A stretch of 48,260 nt of DNA, taken from Bacteroides fragilis (GTDB lineage Bacteria > Bacteroidota > Bacteroidia > Bacteroidales > DTGW01). A model generated the notes under the pieces. The model had not been told where the DNA came from. It searched no databases and saw nothing but the letters and a program-made list of their open reading frames with translations. The stretch spans positions 1-48,260 of the forward strand of contig CAMDBI010000027.1 of the NCBI GenBank assembly GCA_945889005.1. The letters are read 5' to 3'. Position 1 is the stretch's first letter; every line of letters begins with the position of its first letter. The position numbers and the translations under genes are program-made. This document shows, piece after piece, positions 16,159-24,927 of the stretch.

Positions 16159-18840
16159 TTAAAAACTCAAACTTACAAATACATTCAGCACCCTGCCTAT
16201 TCCATAAATTTCCGAATTTTCAAATACGTATTGATTAGTTTTAAATAGTTCAACATAATCTTCCGAAAGACTTTGTTTCACATCTTTTACATTCTTAACA
16301 TTGAACAAATTGCAGATATTAAGCCCTGTTTTAAAAACAATTTTATCAGCAACAAGTGTATAAGTTGCCCCAACATCTGTTCTCCAATATGATGGAAAAC
16401 GGTGACTTATTATTTCGCGGTTGAGAAAAACTTTTTGATTGTTGACAATTACTGCTTCGTTCCATGTTTTGCCCGATCCATAAATTATAGATGATGAGAG
16501 GCTCCAGCTCATCAATTTAAAAACACCAAACGCTTTAACTTCGTGTAATTGATCATCGTAACTAGGAAAACTATTACCATTATTAATTTTTTCATATACA
16601 TTCGTGCTCTTACTCAGCGTATATGCCAACCATAGTTGATGTAGCCCAATACTATTTCTTAGTAAAACATCCATTCCTGTAACCCTGTTTTTGCCCGAAA
16701 AATACGCCATTTCTTGCGTATAGGAATTGTTATTTCTTTTATAAAAAGTATATACCGACATTAAATTGCCTGTTTCACGTTTATAAAATTCAATATCGAG
16801 ACTTGAATTGTCAAGTACCTTATAATTAAAACCAAGCATATATGAACTCGATGTTACAACTTTATAATTATCGTTGTCGGCTACTACCCAAGCCGAACGA
16901 TAATCCATATTTTTGATAAGTGCTATTTTATTGGCAAGTTGGTGATATTGTCCGTAAGAAGCTTTAAAAAGAAGTTTACCTGTTGGTTTAAAACTTGATT
17001 GAAATCTAACTTCTGGATAAAACATATTTTTTTTCGAATAATGGTTCAAACGGAAACCACTTTTAAACATCAAGCGATTATTGTCGTAACTATGCTGCAA
17101 ATACGCTCCGGTTAATAACGAATTTTTATTATAGTCGCGTGTAGTATCGTTCTTTTCAATATTTCTCGACTTAAAATCATTGAAATACAAGTAAGTAGAA
17201 TGAAAATAATTTGCAAAAGCACCCAACTGCAAGGAGTTTTTAGTATTGAATTGATATGATATATTATAATTTAATGAATTGTCGACAATATTATTTCTTA
17301 AATCATAATTTTTACTAATGGTATCTGTCGGTATTCTTTTAAATCTATATGTTTTGAGCAAAGTATCGGCATGGTCAAAATTGTTGTGCATAAACGAACG
17401 CCCCACAACAAAATCGCTTTGTAAGCGACAACCCAAATTTCCTATCCAACGAAAACTATAGCCTTCAGTTCCCCAATTGCTATGCTCCTGAACAGATGGA
17501 TAATATAATTGTTGGTTTAAAACCATATTGTCGATACTTTTCAAGTAACTCAACGAAAACACTTGATTTTCTAGGGGCTTGAATGTAAGCTTCGATTGCA
17601 CATCGTAAAAATAGTAAGAGGGATCGTTTTCGTCGTTTTTAAATGCAGAAGGGTATGTTTTATAGTATTCTTCAAAATCGTATCGGACGTTTCGAAACAG
17701 ATCGATATACAAAGGTGTTTTAAGCGCATCGGTGTAGGCACGGCGTCCTGCCAACACAAACGAAAGTTTGTCTTTAACAATAGGCAGTTCGAGCTTCGCA
17801 TCGGCAGCTAGCATATCGGAGCCAATTTCGAACGATGGTTTATACATATTGCCCGATTTTCCTGTAATTTCGATAACGCCACCTACCCTTCCACCGTTTC
17901 GAGCATCGAAGTCGCCTTTATATACCTGAATATCTTTTATAGCCTTGTTGTTGAACGAACTAAACGAACCAAAAAAATGATCGATTTGGTAAATAGCAAA
18001 TCCATCGTAGAGGATTAAATTTTTATCTGCAGCCGATTTTCGAATCAAGAAACCCGACGAAGTTTCGGTACTGCCATCGATTCCGGGCATAAGCTGTAGA
18101 GGTGCCGAAATATCTAACTCCGACAACGATGGCATTTCGGCCAATCGACTAGTGCTAAACTTGAGTTTTGTAGGTTCTCCCGAAATAGCATTGTCGATCA
18201 TTTCGGCTTTATTTACAACTAACACTTCATCCAAAATTTCGGACTCGCTATTGACAAGAATGGTAATAAGCTTGGGGTCTCCCTGAGCCAAAGCCCTTAT
18301 TTTTTGAAGCTTATAGCCTATATAACTTACTACAATATCGGTCGAATCGCACTGTCGGGTTATAAGATTGAAAAAACCTGCCGATGATGTGGAAGTTCCT
18401 GTATTTGTACCCGGAATATATACACTCGCGTAGGGCAATTGCTCGCCCGACTTCTGGTCTTTAACTATTCCACTAATTTGGCATGTTTGCTTAGATATGT
18501 CAGGCGCTGGTAAAGCTTCTTTCGATTTTTTTATTTTTTCAATTTCGGGAAAAAGAACTATAACATTGTCGTTTCTTCTATACGAAAGAGTGGTTTTAGA
18601 CAATAGCAAGTCCAAAGCCTCATCGATAGTCGTATTCGAAATATTCGTTCTAACGATAATATTGTCGGTAAGGGCATTGTCGTAGGCAAAAGTAAAGCGA
18701 TAGTTGTCGCTTAAGCTAATAAGTGCCTTTGTAAGCGTAACTTCTTTGAATTGTATAGAAATATTTTGCCCATAAAGCTGAATAACTTCAAAAACAAATA
18801 TTATAGTTAAATAAAACCTTAAGACTTTGAAAGTATGCAT
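16159..18840 (-). CDS. TonB-dependent outer-membrane receptor with N-terminal STN signalling domain
   Basis: 893 aa. After the signal peptide there is an STN (secretin/TonB N-terminal) domain at residues 25-100 (KALISLSDNYRFTFAYDN, ISNTTIDEALDLLLSKT), then a carboxypeptidase-like domain at 120-205 (SGIVKDQKSGEQLPYASVYIPGT), the plug (LSELDISAPLQLMPGID, 245-340) and a 22-strand barrel ending in an aromatic residue (NVFVSLSF). STN domains pass substrate binding to a FecR-type regulator, and fecR and the ECF sigma gene lie directly upstream. The ligand is unknown: neither SusD nor siderophore genes adjoin. Its start shares a base with the fecR stop (TAATG). Confidence 0.9.
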   Translation of the reverse strand: MHTFKVLRFYLTIIFVFEVIQLYGQNISIQFKEVTLTKALISLSDNYRFTFAYDNALTDNIIVRTNISNTTIDEALDLLLSKTTLSYRRNDNVIVLFPEIEKIKKSKEALPAPDISKQTCQISGIVKDQKSGEQLPYASVYIPGTNTGTSTSSAGFFNLITRQCDSTDIVVSYIGYKLQKIRALAQGDPKLITILVNSESEILDEVLVVNKAEMIDNAISGEPTKLKFSTSRLAEMPSLSELDISAPLQLMPGIDGSTETSSGFLIRKSAADKNLILYDGFAIYQIDHFFGSFSSFNNKAIKDIQVYKGDFDARNGGRVGGVIEITGKSGNMYKPSFEIGSDMLAADAKLELPIVKDKLSFVLAGRRAYTDALKTPLYIDLFRNVRYDFEEYYKTYPSAFKNDENDPSYYFYDVQSKLTFKPLENQVFSLSYLKSIDNMVLNQQLYYPSVQEHSNWGTEGYSFRWIGNLGCRLQSDFVVGRSFMHNNFDHADTLLKTYRFKRIPTDTISKNYDLRNNIVDNSLNYNISYQFNTKNSLQLGAFANYFHSTYLYFNDFKSRNIEKNDTTRDYNKNSLLTGAYLQHSYDNNRLMFKSGFRLNHYSKKNMFYPEVRFQSSFKPTGKLLFKASYGQYHQLANKIALIKNMDYRSAWVVADNDNYKVVTSSSYMLGFNYKVLDNSSLDIEFYKRETGNLMSVYTFYKRNNNSYTQEMAYFSGKNRVTGMDVLLRNSIGLHQLWLAYTLSKSTNVYEKINNGNSFPSYDDQLHEVKAFGVFKLMSWSLSSSIIYGSGKTWNEAVIVNNQKVFLNREIISHRFPSYWRTDVGATYTLVADKIVFKTGLNICNLFNVKNVKDVKQSLSEDYVELFKTNQYVFENSEIYGIGRVLNVFVSLSF

Positions 18841-19721
18841 TATTCGGTTTTAATAACTACATTGGTCGAATCAATAATAGTGTATTTGATACCCATTGGC
18901 AAACACACGTTTTGAAGGGCCTCGTCGAGGTTCGTGTTTTTGAAATAGCCTGAATAAAATCGTTTGCCAAGATCGGGAGTATGTATAGCAACATTGAACT
19001 GGCGTTCCAACTCTTCGAATACTGTTTTTAATTCTTTACGATCGAAATAATACTCGCCACTTCTCCAACGCGCAGCCTGAGCAGTATCGAATGAAATTGT
19101 GCTGTATTCACCAGTATCTTTTGACAATACCACAGCATCGCCTTTGACTAATACCACAGAGTCGGTGTTTCGTATATTAACTTTAACTTTTCCACTAAAA
19201 CAAAACACTTCGAACCGGTCGTTTCGCGAATATACATTAAAACCAGTACCCAAAACAGTTATTTTATTGCCATTGCTCTCAACAACAAATGGCTTACCTT
19301 TCTTTACTTCGAAAAAAGCTTCTCCGGTAAGCTTTACATGCCTATTGCTGTTCCAATTAAACCTTGAATATTGGATCGAAGAAGCAGAATTGAGCTTAAC
19401 CACAGACTGGTCGGGCAGTTCGATTTGAACAGTAGTTCCATTGGGAACCGAAATAAGCTTCGCATCGAACCAATGATATAAAAACCAGCCTGCAATAAGA
19501 ATCAAAACTGTAGCTGCAAGCGACATTATTGCCTTTATTGGAAAAAGTATGGTACGAGGCTTGCCATTCAATTGAGTATTCTCGATTTTTTGGACAATAG
19601 AATCCCATGCAAGCTCTTTCGAACGACCTTGGGGAACAGCATACAATTCCAACTCAGCCAAAAAGCGTTCGAGGTTCTTGTCTGTTATGTTATCGTTTTC
19701 TATTTCAGATATTTTCGACAT
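18840..19721 (-). CDS. FecR-family anti-sigma factor
   Basis: 293 aa. The cytoplasmic N-terminal part (1-65) should hold the ECF sigma factor, one membrane helix lies at about 68-86 (MSLAATVLILIAGWFLYHW), and the periplasmic FecR domain follows (VPNGTTVQIELPDQSVVKLN, then GEAFFEVKKGKPFVVE). The C-terminal DUF4974-like part contains ELERQFNVAI and SGYFKNTNLDEALQNVC, the STN-like fold that meets the receptor. It lies between the sigma gene (12 nt upstream) and the receptor, the usual order of such cell-surface signalling units in Bacteroidota. Confidence 0.92.
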   Translation of the reverse strand: MSKISEIENDNITDKNLERFLAELELYAVPQGRSKELAWDSIVQKIENTQLNGKPRTILFPIKAIMSLAATVLILIAGWFLYHWFDAKLISVPNGTTVQIELPDQSVVKLNSASSIQYSRFNWNSNRHVKLTGEAFFEVKKGKPFVVESNGNKITVLGTGFNVYSRNDRFEVFCFSGKVKVNIRNTDSVVLVKGDAVVLSKDTGEYSTISFDTAQAARWRSGEYYFDRKELKTVFEELERQFNVAIHTPDLGKRFYSGYFKNTNLDEALQNVCLPMGIKYTIIDSTNVVIKTE

Positions 19722-19733
19722 TTTATCGAAATA

Positions 19734-20258
19734 TTATATTTTGTAACTGATATTTTTCCTAATAATTCCCAATGCTTCGTGCATACGTTTTTCAATTGTT
19801 TTAACACTTAAGCCCAACCGTTCGGCTATATGGTTGTACGACAAGTCGTCGATACGGTTCATCAAAAAAACCTCACGGCTTTTCTCTGGTATTTTCTCCA
19901 TTACAGCATTTAACTTTTGGTTAAATTCTTCTTGTTCTATATTGAAATCGGCAGATTCAGTGCCACTGTCGATCTTTGTTTGTTTTTTTTCAAAACCATA
20001 CACCACTTTTTGATGCTTTATATGATTGCGCAAGAGGTTGAGTGCAATGGTATATAATAAAGGTTTTACAAGATCGGGCTTTAGCGATTGGCGCATTTCC
20101 CAAAGCTTCACAAACACTTCCTGTACCAAATCGTCGGCAAGGTCGTTGCTGCCCGATTTAAAGTAAATATAACTCCTTATACTATTGTAGTACAAGTCGA
20201 AATACTGCCGAAACACCTTTAGCTCGTCTGTTGTGTGTGTGCCTTCTGTAAAAGCCAT
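19734..20258 (-). CDS. ECF RNA polymerase sigma factor (sigma-70 family)
   Basis: 174 aa. Region 2 is at about residues 20-85, with SNDLADDLVQEVFVKLWEMR (the -10-binding and core-binding helix). Region 4 is at about 110-165, with the HTH DDLSYNHIAERLGLSVKTIEKRMHEALG. There is no region 1 or 3, as in ECF factors. It should be held by the FecR protein encoded next and direct transcription of the receptor operon or of the divergent lipoprotein gene at 20479. The target promoter cannot be recognised from one site. Confidence 0.92.
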   Translation of the reverse strand: MAFTEGTHTTDELKVFRQYFDLYYNSIRSYIYFKSGSNDLADDLVQEVFVKLWEMRQSLKPDLVKPLLYTIALNLLRNHIKHQKVVYGFEKKQTKIDSGTESADFNIEQEEFNQKLNAVMEKIPEKSREVFLMNRIDDLSYNHIAERLGLSVKTIEKRMHEALGIIRKNISYKI

Positions 20259-20478
20259 TCAAAAAAAGTTTTTTATTGCTTTTTATATATGGTACAACTA
20301 AGTATATGATTACCCTATACTTTTCGTATGGAAAATTAAATCAAACTTTTTGATAAAAAAACAAAAATTAACGTAGGGTTTTTTCTAACTTTATTGTATC
20401 ACTTACAAATCGGACAAAGTTATAGAACCCGAATAAAATTATATCAACAATAAGTTTCACTTTTAAAAAACAAAAACA

Positions 20479-21297
20479 ATGAAAAAAATTAATTTATTTA
20501 CAGCTGTAGCTCTAGTAGCTATTTTTACCTTTTCGGTATCGTGCGAAAAAATTGAAGACACTATTAGTTTACTACAACAAATAAGTGCCGAGGACGATGC
20601 CAGTGTCAATGATGATTTTGACGATATTGAAGACGAAGTCGAAGATGTATTAAACACCTTCGAATCTTCTCTTAAATCGTCTACCGAAGGCGATACTATT
20701 ACTGGTCGACAAGTTGTAAAATCAAGAAACACCGATGGTACAAGAACCATAACGATTACTTTTACAAATTATGCAAATAAAAGGCGACCCGACCGAATTA
20801 AAAATGGTGTAATTACAACACTTGCAGTAGGCGTATGGAACACAGTAGGTTACAAGCGCACCACAACATTTACAGATTTAAAAATAAACGACACCAAAAT
20901 TGAAGGCACCAAAGTAATTGAAAAAACTGCGGAAAACACTTATACCTCAATCCTAACAAATGGTAAAGTTACATTCAGCGACAGTTCAACTTATACTAGA
21001 GAATCTAATCGAACCACAGTCAAAAAAGAAGGAATTCAAACTCCAAAAAATATATGGGACGATGTATATGAAATATCTGGAACAGCTTCGGGTGTTAATG
21101 CTAAGGGATATGCATATACTCACGAAATTACTAGCCCTTTGGTAAAAAGAATGGATTATACTTTCATTGTAAAAGGTGTGGTAAAAATGGTAGTAGACAG
21201 TAAAGAATTGACCATCGACTATGGCGATGGCACCAAAGATCGTACTGCAACCATTTCTGCAAATGGACAAACAAAAACCATTACTCTAAAGAAGTAA
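20479..21297 (+). CDS. Putative lipoprotein, function unknown
   Basis: 272 aa. The signal peptide ends in a lipobox (TFSVSC, Cys at about residue 22). An acidic segment follows (EDDASVNDDFDDIEDEVEDV, about residues 38-57), then a Thr/Lys-rich, beta-strand-rich body with ITITFTNYANKRRPDRIKNG and repeated KTxT/xxGxxxT strands. I do not recognise a family. It is transcribed divergently from the ECF sigma gene with a 220-bp shared upstream region, so it is a candidate target of that sigma factor or a ligand-side partner of the receptor. A strong terminator follows. Confidence 0.65.
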   Translation: MKKINLFTAVALVAIFTFSVSCEKIEDTISLLQQISAEDDASVNDDFDDIEDEVEDVLNTFESSLKSSTEGDTITGRQVVKSRNTDGTRTITITFTNYANKRRPDRIKNGVITTLAVGVWNTVGYKRTTTFTDLKINDTKIEGTKVIEKTAENTYTSILTNGKVTFSDSSTYTRESNRTTVKKEGIQTPKNIWDDVYEISGTASGVNAKGYAYTHEITSPLVKRMDYTFIVKGVVKMVVDSKELTIDYGDGTKDRTATISANGQTKTITLKK

Positions 21298-21315
21298 AAA
21301 AAACTCTCGAACGCG

Positions 21316-21369
21316 AAGCCGCTAGGGCGCAAAGAATTAAAAACTTTGCGTGTTGGCGGCTTTTTTTTT
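21316..21369 (+). terminator. Rho-independent terminator after the lipoprotein gene
   Basis: AAGCCGC...CGCAAAG pairs with CTTTGCG...GCGGCTT around a small A-rich loop, with a five-base internal bulge, followed by nine T (21361-21369). It begins 18 nt after the stop codon. A degenerate relative (AAAGCCGCTAAG) is seen near 25587. Confidence 0.85.
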
Positions 21370-21424
21370 GTAACCAATTATCTGATGTTATACTGCGGTA
21401 AACAAATTAATTGCATACAGTGCA

Positions 21425-21928
21425 TTATTCAAATAATTTCTCTATTGTTTTCATTGGAAGAAACATCTTTCCGCTATCAGGCAACTTTATAAATCCATAC
21501 TTTTCATAAAACTTTTCAGCATCGATATCCAATGGATCAACAATAACAGCAAATGTTCCAATTGATTTAGATGTTTCATAACACCTTTTCAATGAATCAA
21601 TCAGTAGAAGTTTACCGACACCCTTACCTTGAGAGTCTTTGTCAATAGCCAATCTACCAAGAAGAACTGTTGGTATTGAAAAATAAGACTTTGGTAGCTT
21701 TTTTTTAAATGTCTCAGGGATCAAATCATTTGATATACTGCAACTAGACAGTGTATAGTATCCAGATATTTTATCAGTTTCATTATCAACTAATACAAAG
21801 CATACTGAAAGTTTTCTTTTAATATCTTGTTTTACCTGTGTCCAAAAGTAATTATCTAATAAAACTTTGCCACAACAGAAATTATCTCTGTTGTGATTAG
21901 AATCAAGCGGTTTAGTTAGAAAACTCAT
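21425..21928 (-). CDS. GNAT-type toxin of a toxin-antitoxin pair (TacT/AtaT-like)
   Basis: 167 aa with a GNAT acetyltransferase fold. The acetyl-CoA site is RLAIDKDSQGKGVGKLLL (about residues 92-109) with the QGKGVG pyrophosphate loop, and the C-terminal EKFYEKYGFIKL carries the catalytic Tyr. The N-terminal half (FCCGKVLLDNYF, KISGYYTLSSCSI) is typical of TacT-like toxins, which acetylate aminoacyl-tRNA and stop translation. It overlaps the DUF1778 antitoxin gene by 4 nt (ATGA). Function is inferred from family and pairing; the target tRNA is unknown. Confidence 0.85.
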   Translation of the reverse strand: MSFLTKPLDSNHNRDNFCCGKVLLDNYFWTQVKQDIKRKLSVCFVLVDNETDKISGYYTLSSCSISNDLIPETFKKKLPKSYFSIPTVLLGRLAIDKDSQGKGVGKLLLIDSLKRCYETSKSIGTFAVIVDPLDIDAEKFYEKYGFIKLPDSGKMFLPMKTIEKLFE

Positions 21929-22209
21929 TTAGAAATCAATTTATCATATTTTTCTTTGGCGGAAAATAAATCACTATTTGGCTCTCTAGGATTTAATAAA
22001 GAATCGAAAAATATTTCTTTGTCTTTTTGTGATGCTAATATTCTTTCACTTTCCTCAATAATCTCCTTAGCTTTACTTTGAACAGTAACAACTATAAAAT
22101 CAGTTAGGTTTCTATAGCCGCCCAATAATGCAGCTCTTTCAAAGAGTTGCTTTTGTTCAATAGGGAGTCTTGTATCAAATCTCGCTTTATTGTGTCTTAA
22201 AGTTTCCAT
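21925..22209 (-). CDS. DUF1778-family antitoxin (TacA-like)
   Basis: 94 aa from ATG 22209. The N-terminal part RFDTRLPIEQKQLFERAALLGGYRNLTDFIV is a ribbon-helix-helix domain of the DUF1778 family, and the C-terminal tail (RILASQKDKEIFFDSLLNP) should wrap the GNAT toxin. Such proteins bind DNA and repress their own operon. The frame is open up to 22308 and also offers an ATG at 22224, but the promoter box ends at 22226, which places the transcript start at or after the 22224 ATG; the second ATG at 22209 is therefore preferred. Confidence 0.85.
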   Translation of the reverse strand: METLRHNKARFDTRLPIEQKQLFERAALLGGYRNLTDFIVVTVQSKAKEIIEESERILASQKDKEIFFDSLLNPREPNSDLFSAKEKYDKLISK

Positions 22210-22225
22210 ATCTTTACTTTTCATA

Positions 22226-22256
22226 CAAATGTACGGTAGTATTCCGTATTTAACAA
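22226..22256 (-). promoter_or_regulatory. Promoter with overlapping operator of the toxin-antitoxin operon
   Basis: On the minus strand TTG (22256-22254), a 20-nt spacer and TACATTTG (22233-22226) form a good promoter. Between and overlapping the boxes is an inverted repeat TACGG-N7-CCGTA (22232-22248), a likely binding site of the ribbon-helix-helix antitoxin for self-repression. Confidence 0.65.
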
Positions 22257-22453
22257 ATAATTGTACGTAAATTTGCAGCACATACTTTTGAACAGGCATT
22301 ATGTACAACTATCAACATTTCAATATCATACATGTAATTTCTAATCTTGACATATATAAGTTAAAATATGCTAATTGTCTAAATGGCAGTAAAAAAGCCT
22401 ATTAATCACAATAGAACTATTATATAGATACATATCAAATCTATGAAAACAAG

Positions 22454-22486
22454 AAGAGCCAATCCCCCAAAGAACTGGCTCTTTTT
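22454..22486. terminator. Terminator hairpin between the antitoxin operon and the surface-protein gene
   Basis: AAGAGCCA (22454-22461) pairs with TGGCTCTT (22476-22483), loop 14 nt, followed on the plus strand by TTT. It lies 65 nt beyond the stop of the minus-strand gene ending at 22552, on whose strand the tail is CTTGTTTT. The better T-run is on the plus strand, where no gene is apparent. Confidence 0.6.
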
Positions 22487-22551
22487 GTCTAAACCCTTGC
22501 AACAAACAAAGTTTTTAGCATTTGTCTGTTGCTGTATGTAATTTGTATGAT

Positions 22552-24870
22552 CTAAAATGAACGAACTGCTCGAACATATTCTCCGCCATTTTTAGGATTT
22601 GTACCTATACTTCCACTAATAAAATATTGATCGCTAAATGATTCGGCATTTGCTTGAGATGAACTCTCATAGTAACCTGAAGTAAAACTTTGTTTTTTAG
22701 TAGCACATAAATTGACATATATTAAATTTAATTCATCCTTTGAAGGTAAAAACCAATCGGTATAACCATTCAACTCCAAATCGTCACAAAGTCTGGCAGC
22801 AATGCCTGCTTCCGAGCAATTTGCCAAAATAGTAGCCGTATTGGCAGCTCCACTACCCAAACTGGTACTTGTTGGAATCGAAGTTCCTTCGCAACCCCAT
22901 TTAGGGCTTGTGCCAATATCACTAGGCGAACATACCAAACCATGTTCGCCGGTAGCATCTAAATAAAAAACAATACCTCCGGCATACATCTGCCCAATGG
23001 CTATGCCAGATGCCCCCGACAAGGTGGTAAATTGCATTTCGGAACTATAGGCAACACCACTGCTGTTTTTGGCATAAGCCCTTACATAATAGGTATAATT
23101 GGGATATAAACCTGTAAGCGAACCCGTAAAAGTAGCTGTTGCGCCACATACCACTTTCGAATTGTTGATGGTGGGCGATGGGTATGCGCTCCAGCAAATA
23201 CCACGTTCGGTTATGGCACATCCACCATCGCTGGTTACTGTACCTCCGGCAATGGCCGATGTCAAAGTAATGGTATTGACAACCGGCGATTCGACTATGG
23301 GCAACAAGCCACTGGCTATACTAACCTGATTTCCATAGCTTGTACCATTGCTGTTGGTAGCATAAGATCGTACATAATAAGTAGTGCCACAACCAGTAAA
23401 ACTTGAAAGAGTAGAAGTAAAAGAGCCTATGCCAGTACCATCAGACGATGGATTATCACTTATAGTAGGATTTGCGGTTGTAGCCCAGCAAACACCACGA
23501 GCGGTTATGGCAGAGCCACCATCGGACGAAACAAAACCCCCGCTAGTATAGTTTGTTGAGCCTGGAATAATTGATTTTGTACCAACTACAGGCAATCCAT
23601 TAACAGGAATGGTTGCCAAGGTAGTAAAACTTACTTCTTGTCCATAAGCCGTTCCGCTGCTATTGGTGGCATAAGCCTTTACATAGTAGATCGTGTTTAA
23701 AGCCAAACCGGTAATAATGCTATTGAAGCTTCCTGCACCTGTGCCATCGAGCGACAGGCTGTTTGAAATAGTTGGTGCAGCTGCTGTGCTCCAGCAAACA
23801 CCACGTGAGGTAATAGCCGAACCACCGTCGTCGGTAATATTGCCCCCACCATTGGCACTGTTGGTCGATATACCCACAATAGTGCTCGATGTTAGCGTTG
23901 GTTTGGTCGGTGTCAAAGTCGTGAAAGTCTTTTGTGTGCCATAGCTAGTGCCTCCGACGTTGGTGGCATAAGCCCTTACATAATAAGTGGTATTGCCTGT
24001 AAGCCCTGTAATAATGGAAATAAAACTACCCAAGCCTGCACCTGCACTAAGTACTGTATTGGCAATTGTTGGGTTGGCAGTAGTGCCATAACATATACCC
24101 CTTGCTGTAACGGCATTGCCCTCGTCGGTCAATATATCGCCACCCGATATGGCACCGGTATACGAGATACTGCTTACTGCTGCCGTGTTTAATGTAGCTA
24201 ATGGAATAAAATTGGTTGTAAAAGAAATTTGAGTTCCATAACTTGTACCCACCGAATTGGTAGCATAAGCTCTTACATAATACAAGGTTCCTTGCGAGAG
24301 TCCGGTCATAGTTGCAGTAAAAGTGCCTAATCCACTACCTTCTACGACTTTACCATCGGCAATAGTCGGGTTTTCCGAAGTGCTCCAACACAAACCACGG
24401 GCTGTAATGGCATCGCCTCCATCGTTGCTAATAGTACCACCGGCTACAGCAGTTACGTTCGATATATTGTAGGCATCGCTGGTTGTTAACGTTGCTATAC
24501 TAAGCGCCTTTGTGGTAAAAGAAATTTCGGAACTATAAGCTGTACCGGCAATAGTAGTTGCATAAGCACGAGCATAATAAGTGGTAGCTGGCAAAAGGTT
24601 TGTAAGCACAGAGGTAAACGAAAGTTTACCAGCACCTTCGGTAGTCAAACTGTTTGAGGTGGTAGGGTTATGGCTGGTAGCCCAGCAAATACTCTTCATT
24701 AATATTAAATTTTCATTATCGACAAGCACTGTACCAACAACCACGGCTGTACCGCTTGCTGTGCCTTTCAGAATACTTATTCGCATTCCTACACTCTGGC
24801 TTACTACAAGTTTATTTTCGGCATTGCGAACAACTGCCTGATAGCTCATGTTTTGTGGTGCCTGAGCCAT
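22552..24870 (-). CDS. Repeat-rich surface protein with C-terminal DUF1566 domain; signal peptide interrupted
   Basis: 772 aa from ATG 24870. The N-terminus (NMSYQAVVRNAENKLVVSQS) is that of Bacteroidota exported adhesin-like proteins. Then come five full ~92-aa Ig/FN3-like repeats, each with GGDAITARGLCWST, a G-rich turn and YYVRAYATN (about residues 120-600), preceded by one partial repeat. A DUF1566-type domain closes the protein (GMYAGGIVFYLDATGEHGL-like, then DLELNGYTDWFLPSKDELNLIY). Upstream in frame, codons after 24921 encode RFFNLFVAISIAIGVMAQ, a signal peptide, but the second codon after the ATG at 24921-24919 is TAG. The protein as drawn lacks export signals, so the gene may be inactive or mis-sequenced at one base. 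Confidence 0.75.
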   Translation of the reverse strand: MAQAPQNMSYQAVVRNAENKLVVSQSVGMRISILKGTASGTAVVVGTVLVDNENLILMKSICWATSHNPTTSNSLTTEGAGKLSFTSVLTNLLPATTYYARAYATTIAGTAYSSEISFTTKALSIATLTTSDAYNISNVTAVAGGTISNDGGDAITARGLCWSTSENPTIADGKVVEGSGLGTFTATMTGLSQGTLYYVRAYATNSVGTSYGTQISFTTNFIPLATLNTAAVSSISYTGAISGGDILTDEGNAVTARGICYGTTANPTIANTVLSAGAGLGSFISIITGLTGNTTYYVRAYATNVGGTSYGTQKTFTTLTPTKPTLTSSTIVGISTNSANGGGNITDDGGSAITSRGVCWSTAAAPTISNSLSLDGTGAGSFNSIITGLALNTIYYVKAYATNSSGTAYGQEVSFTTLATIPVNGLPVVGTKSIIPGSTNYTSGGFVSSDGGSAITARGVCWATTANPTISDNPSSDGTGIGSFTSTLSSFTGCGTTYYVRSYATNSNGTSYGNQVSIASGLLPIVESPVVNTITLTSAIAGGTVTSDGGCAITERGICWSAYPSPTINNSKVVCGATATFTGSLTGLYPNYTYYVRAYAKNSSGVAYSSEMQFTTLSGASGIAIGQMYAGGIVFYLDATGEHGLVCSPSDIGTSPKWGCEGTSIPTSTSLGSGAANTATILANCSEAGIAARLCDDLELNGYTDWFLPSKDELNLIYVNLCATKKQSFTSGYYESSSQANAESFSDQYFISGSIGTNPKNGGEYVRAVRSF

Positions 24871-24927
24871 AACACCAATTGCTATCGAAATAGCTACGAA
24901 TAAATTGAAAAATCTCTACATTGAAAA

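Noticed and set aside
21425-22309. Isolated GNAT enzyme of metabolism
   Set aside because: The 4-nt overlap with a DUF1778 ribbon-helix-helix gene and the TacT-like N-terminal half point to a toxin-antitoxin pair.
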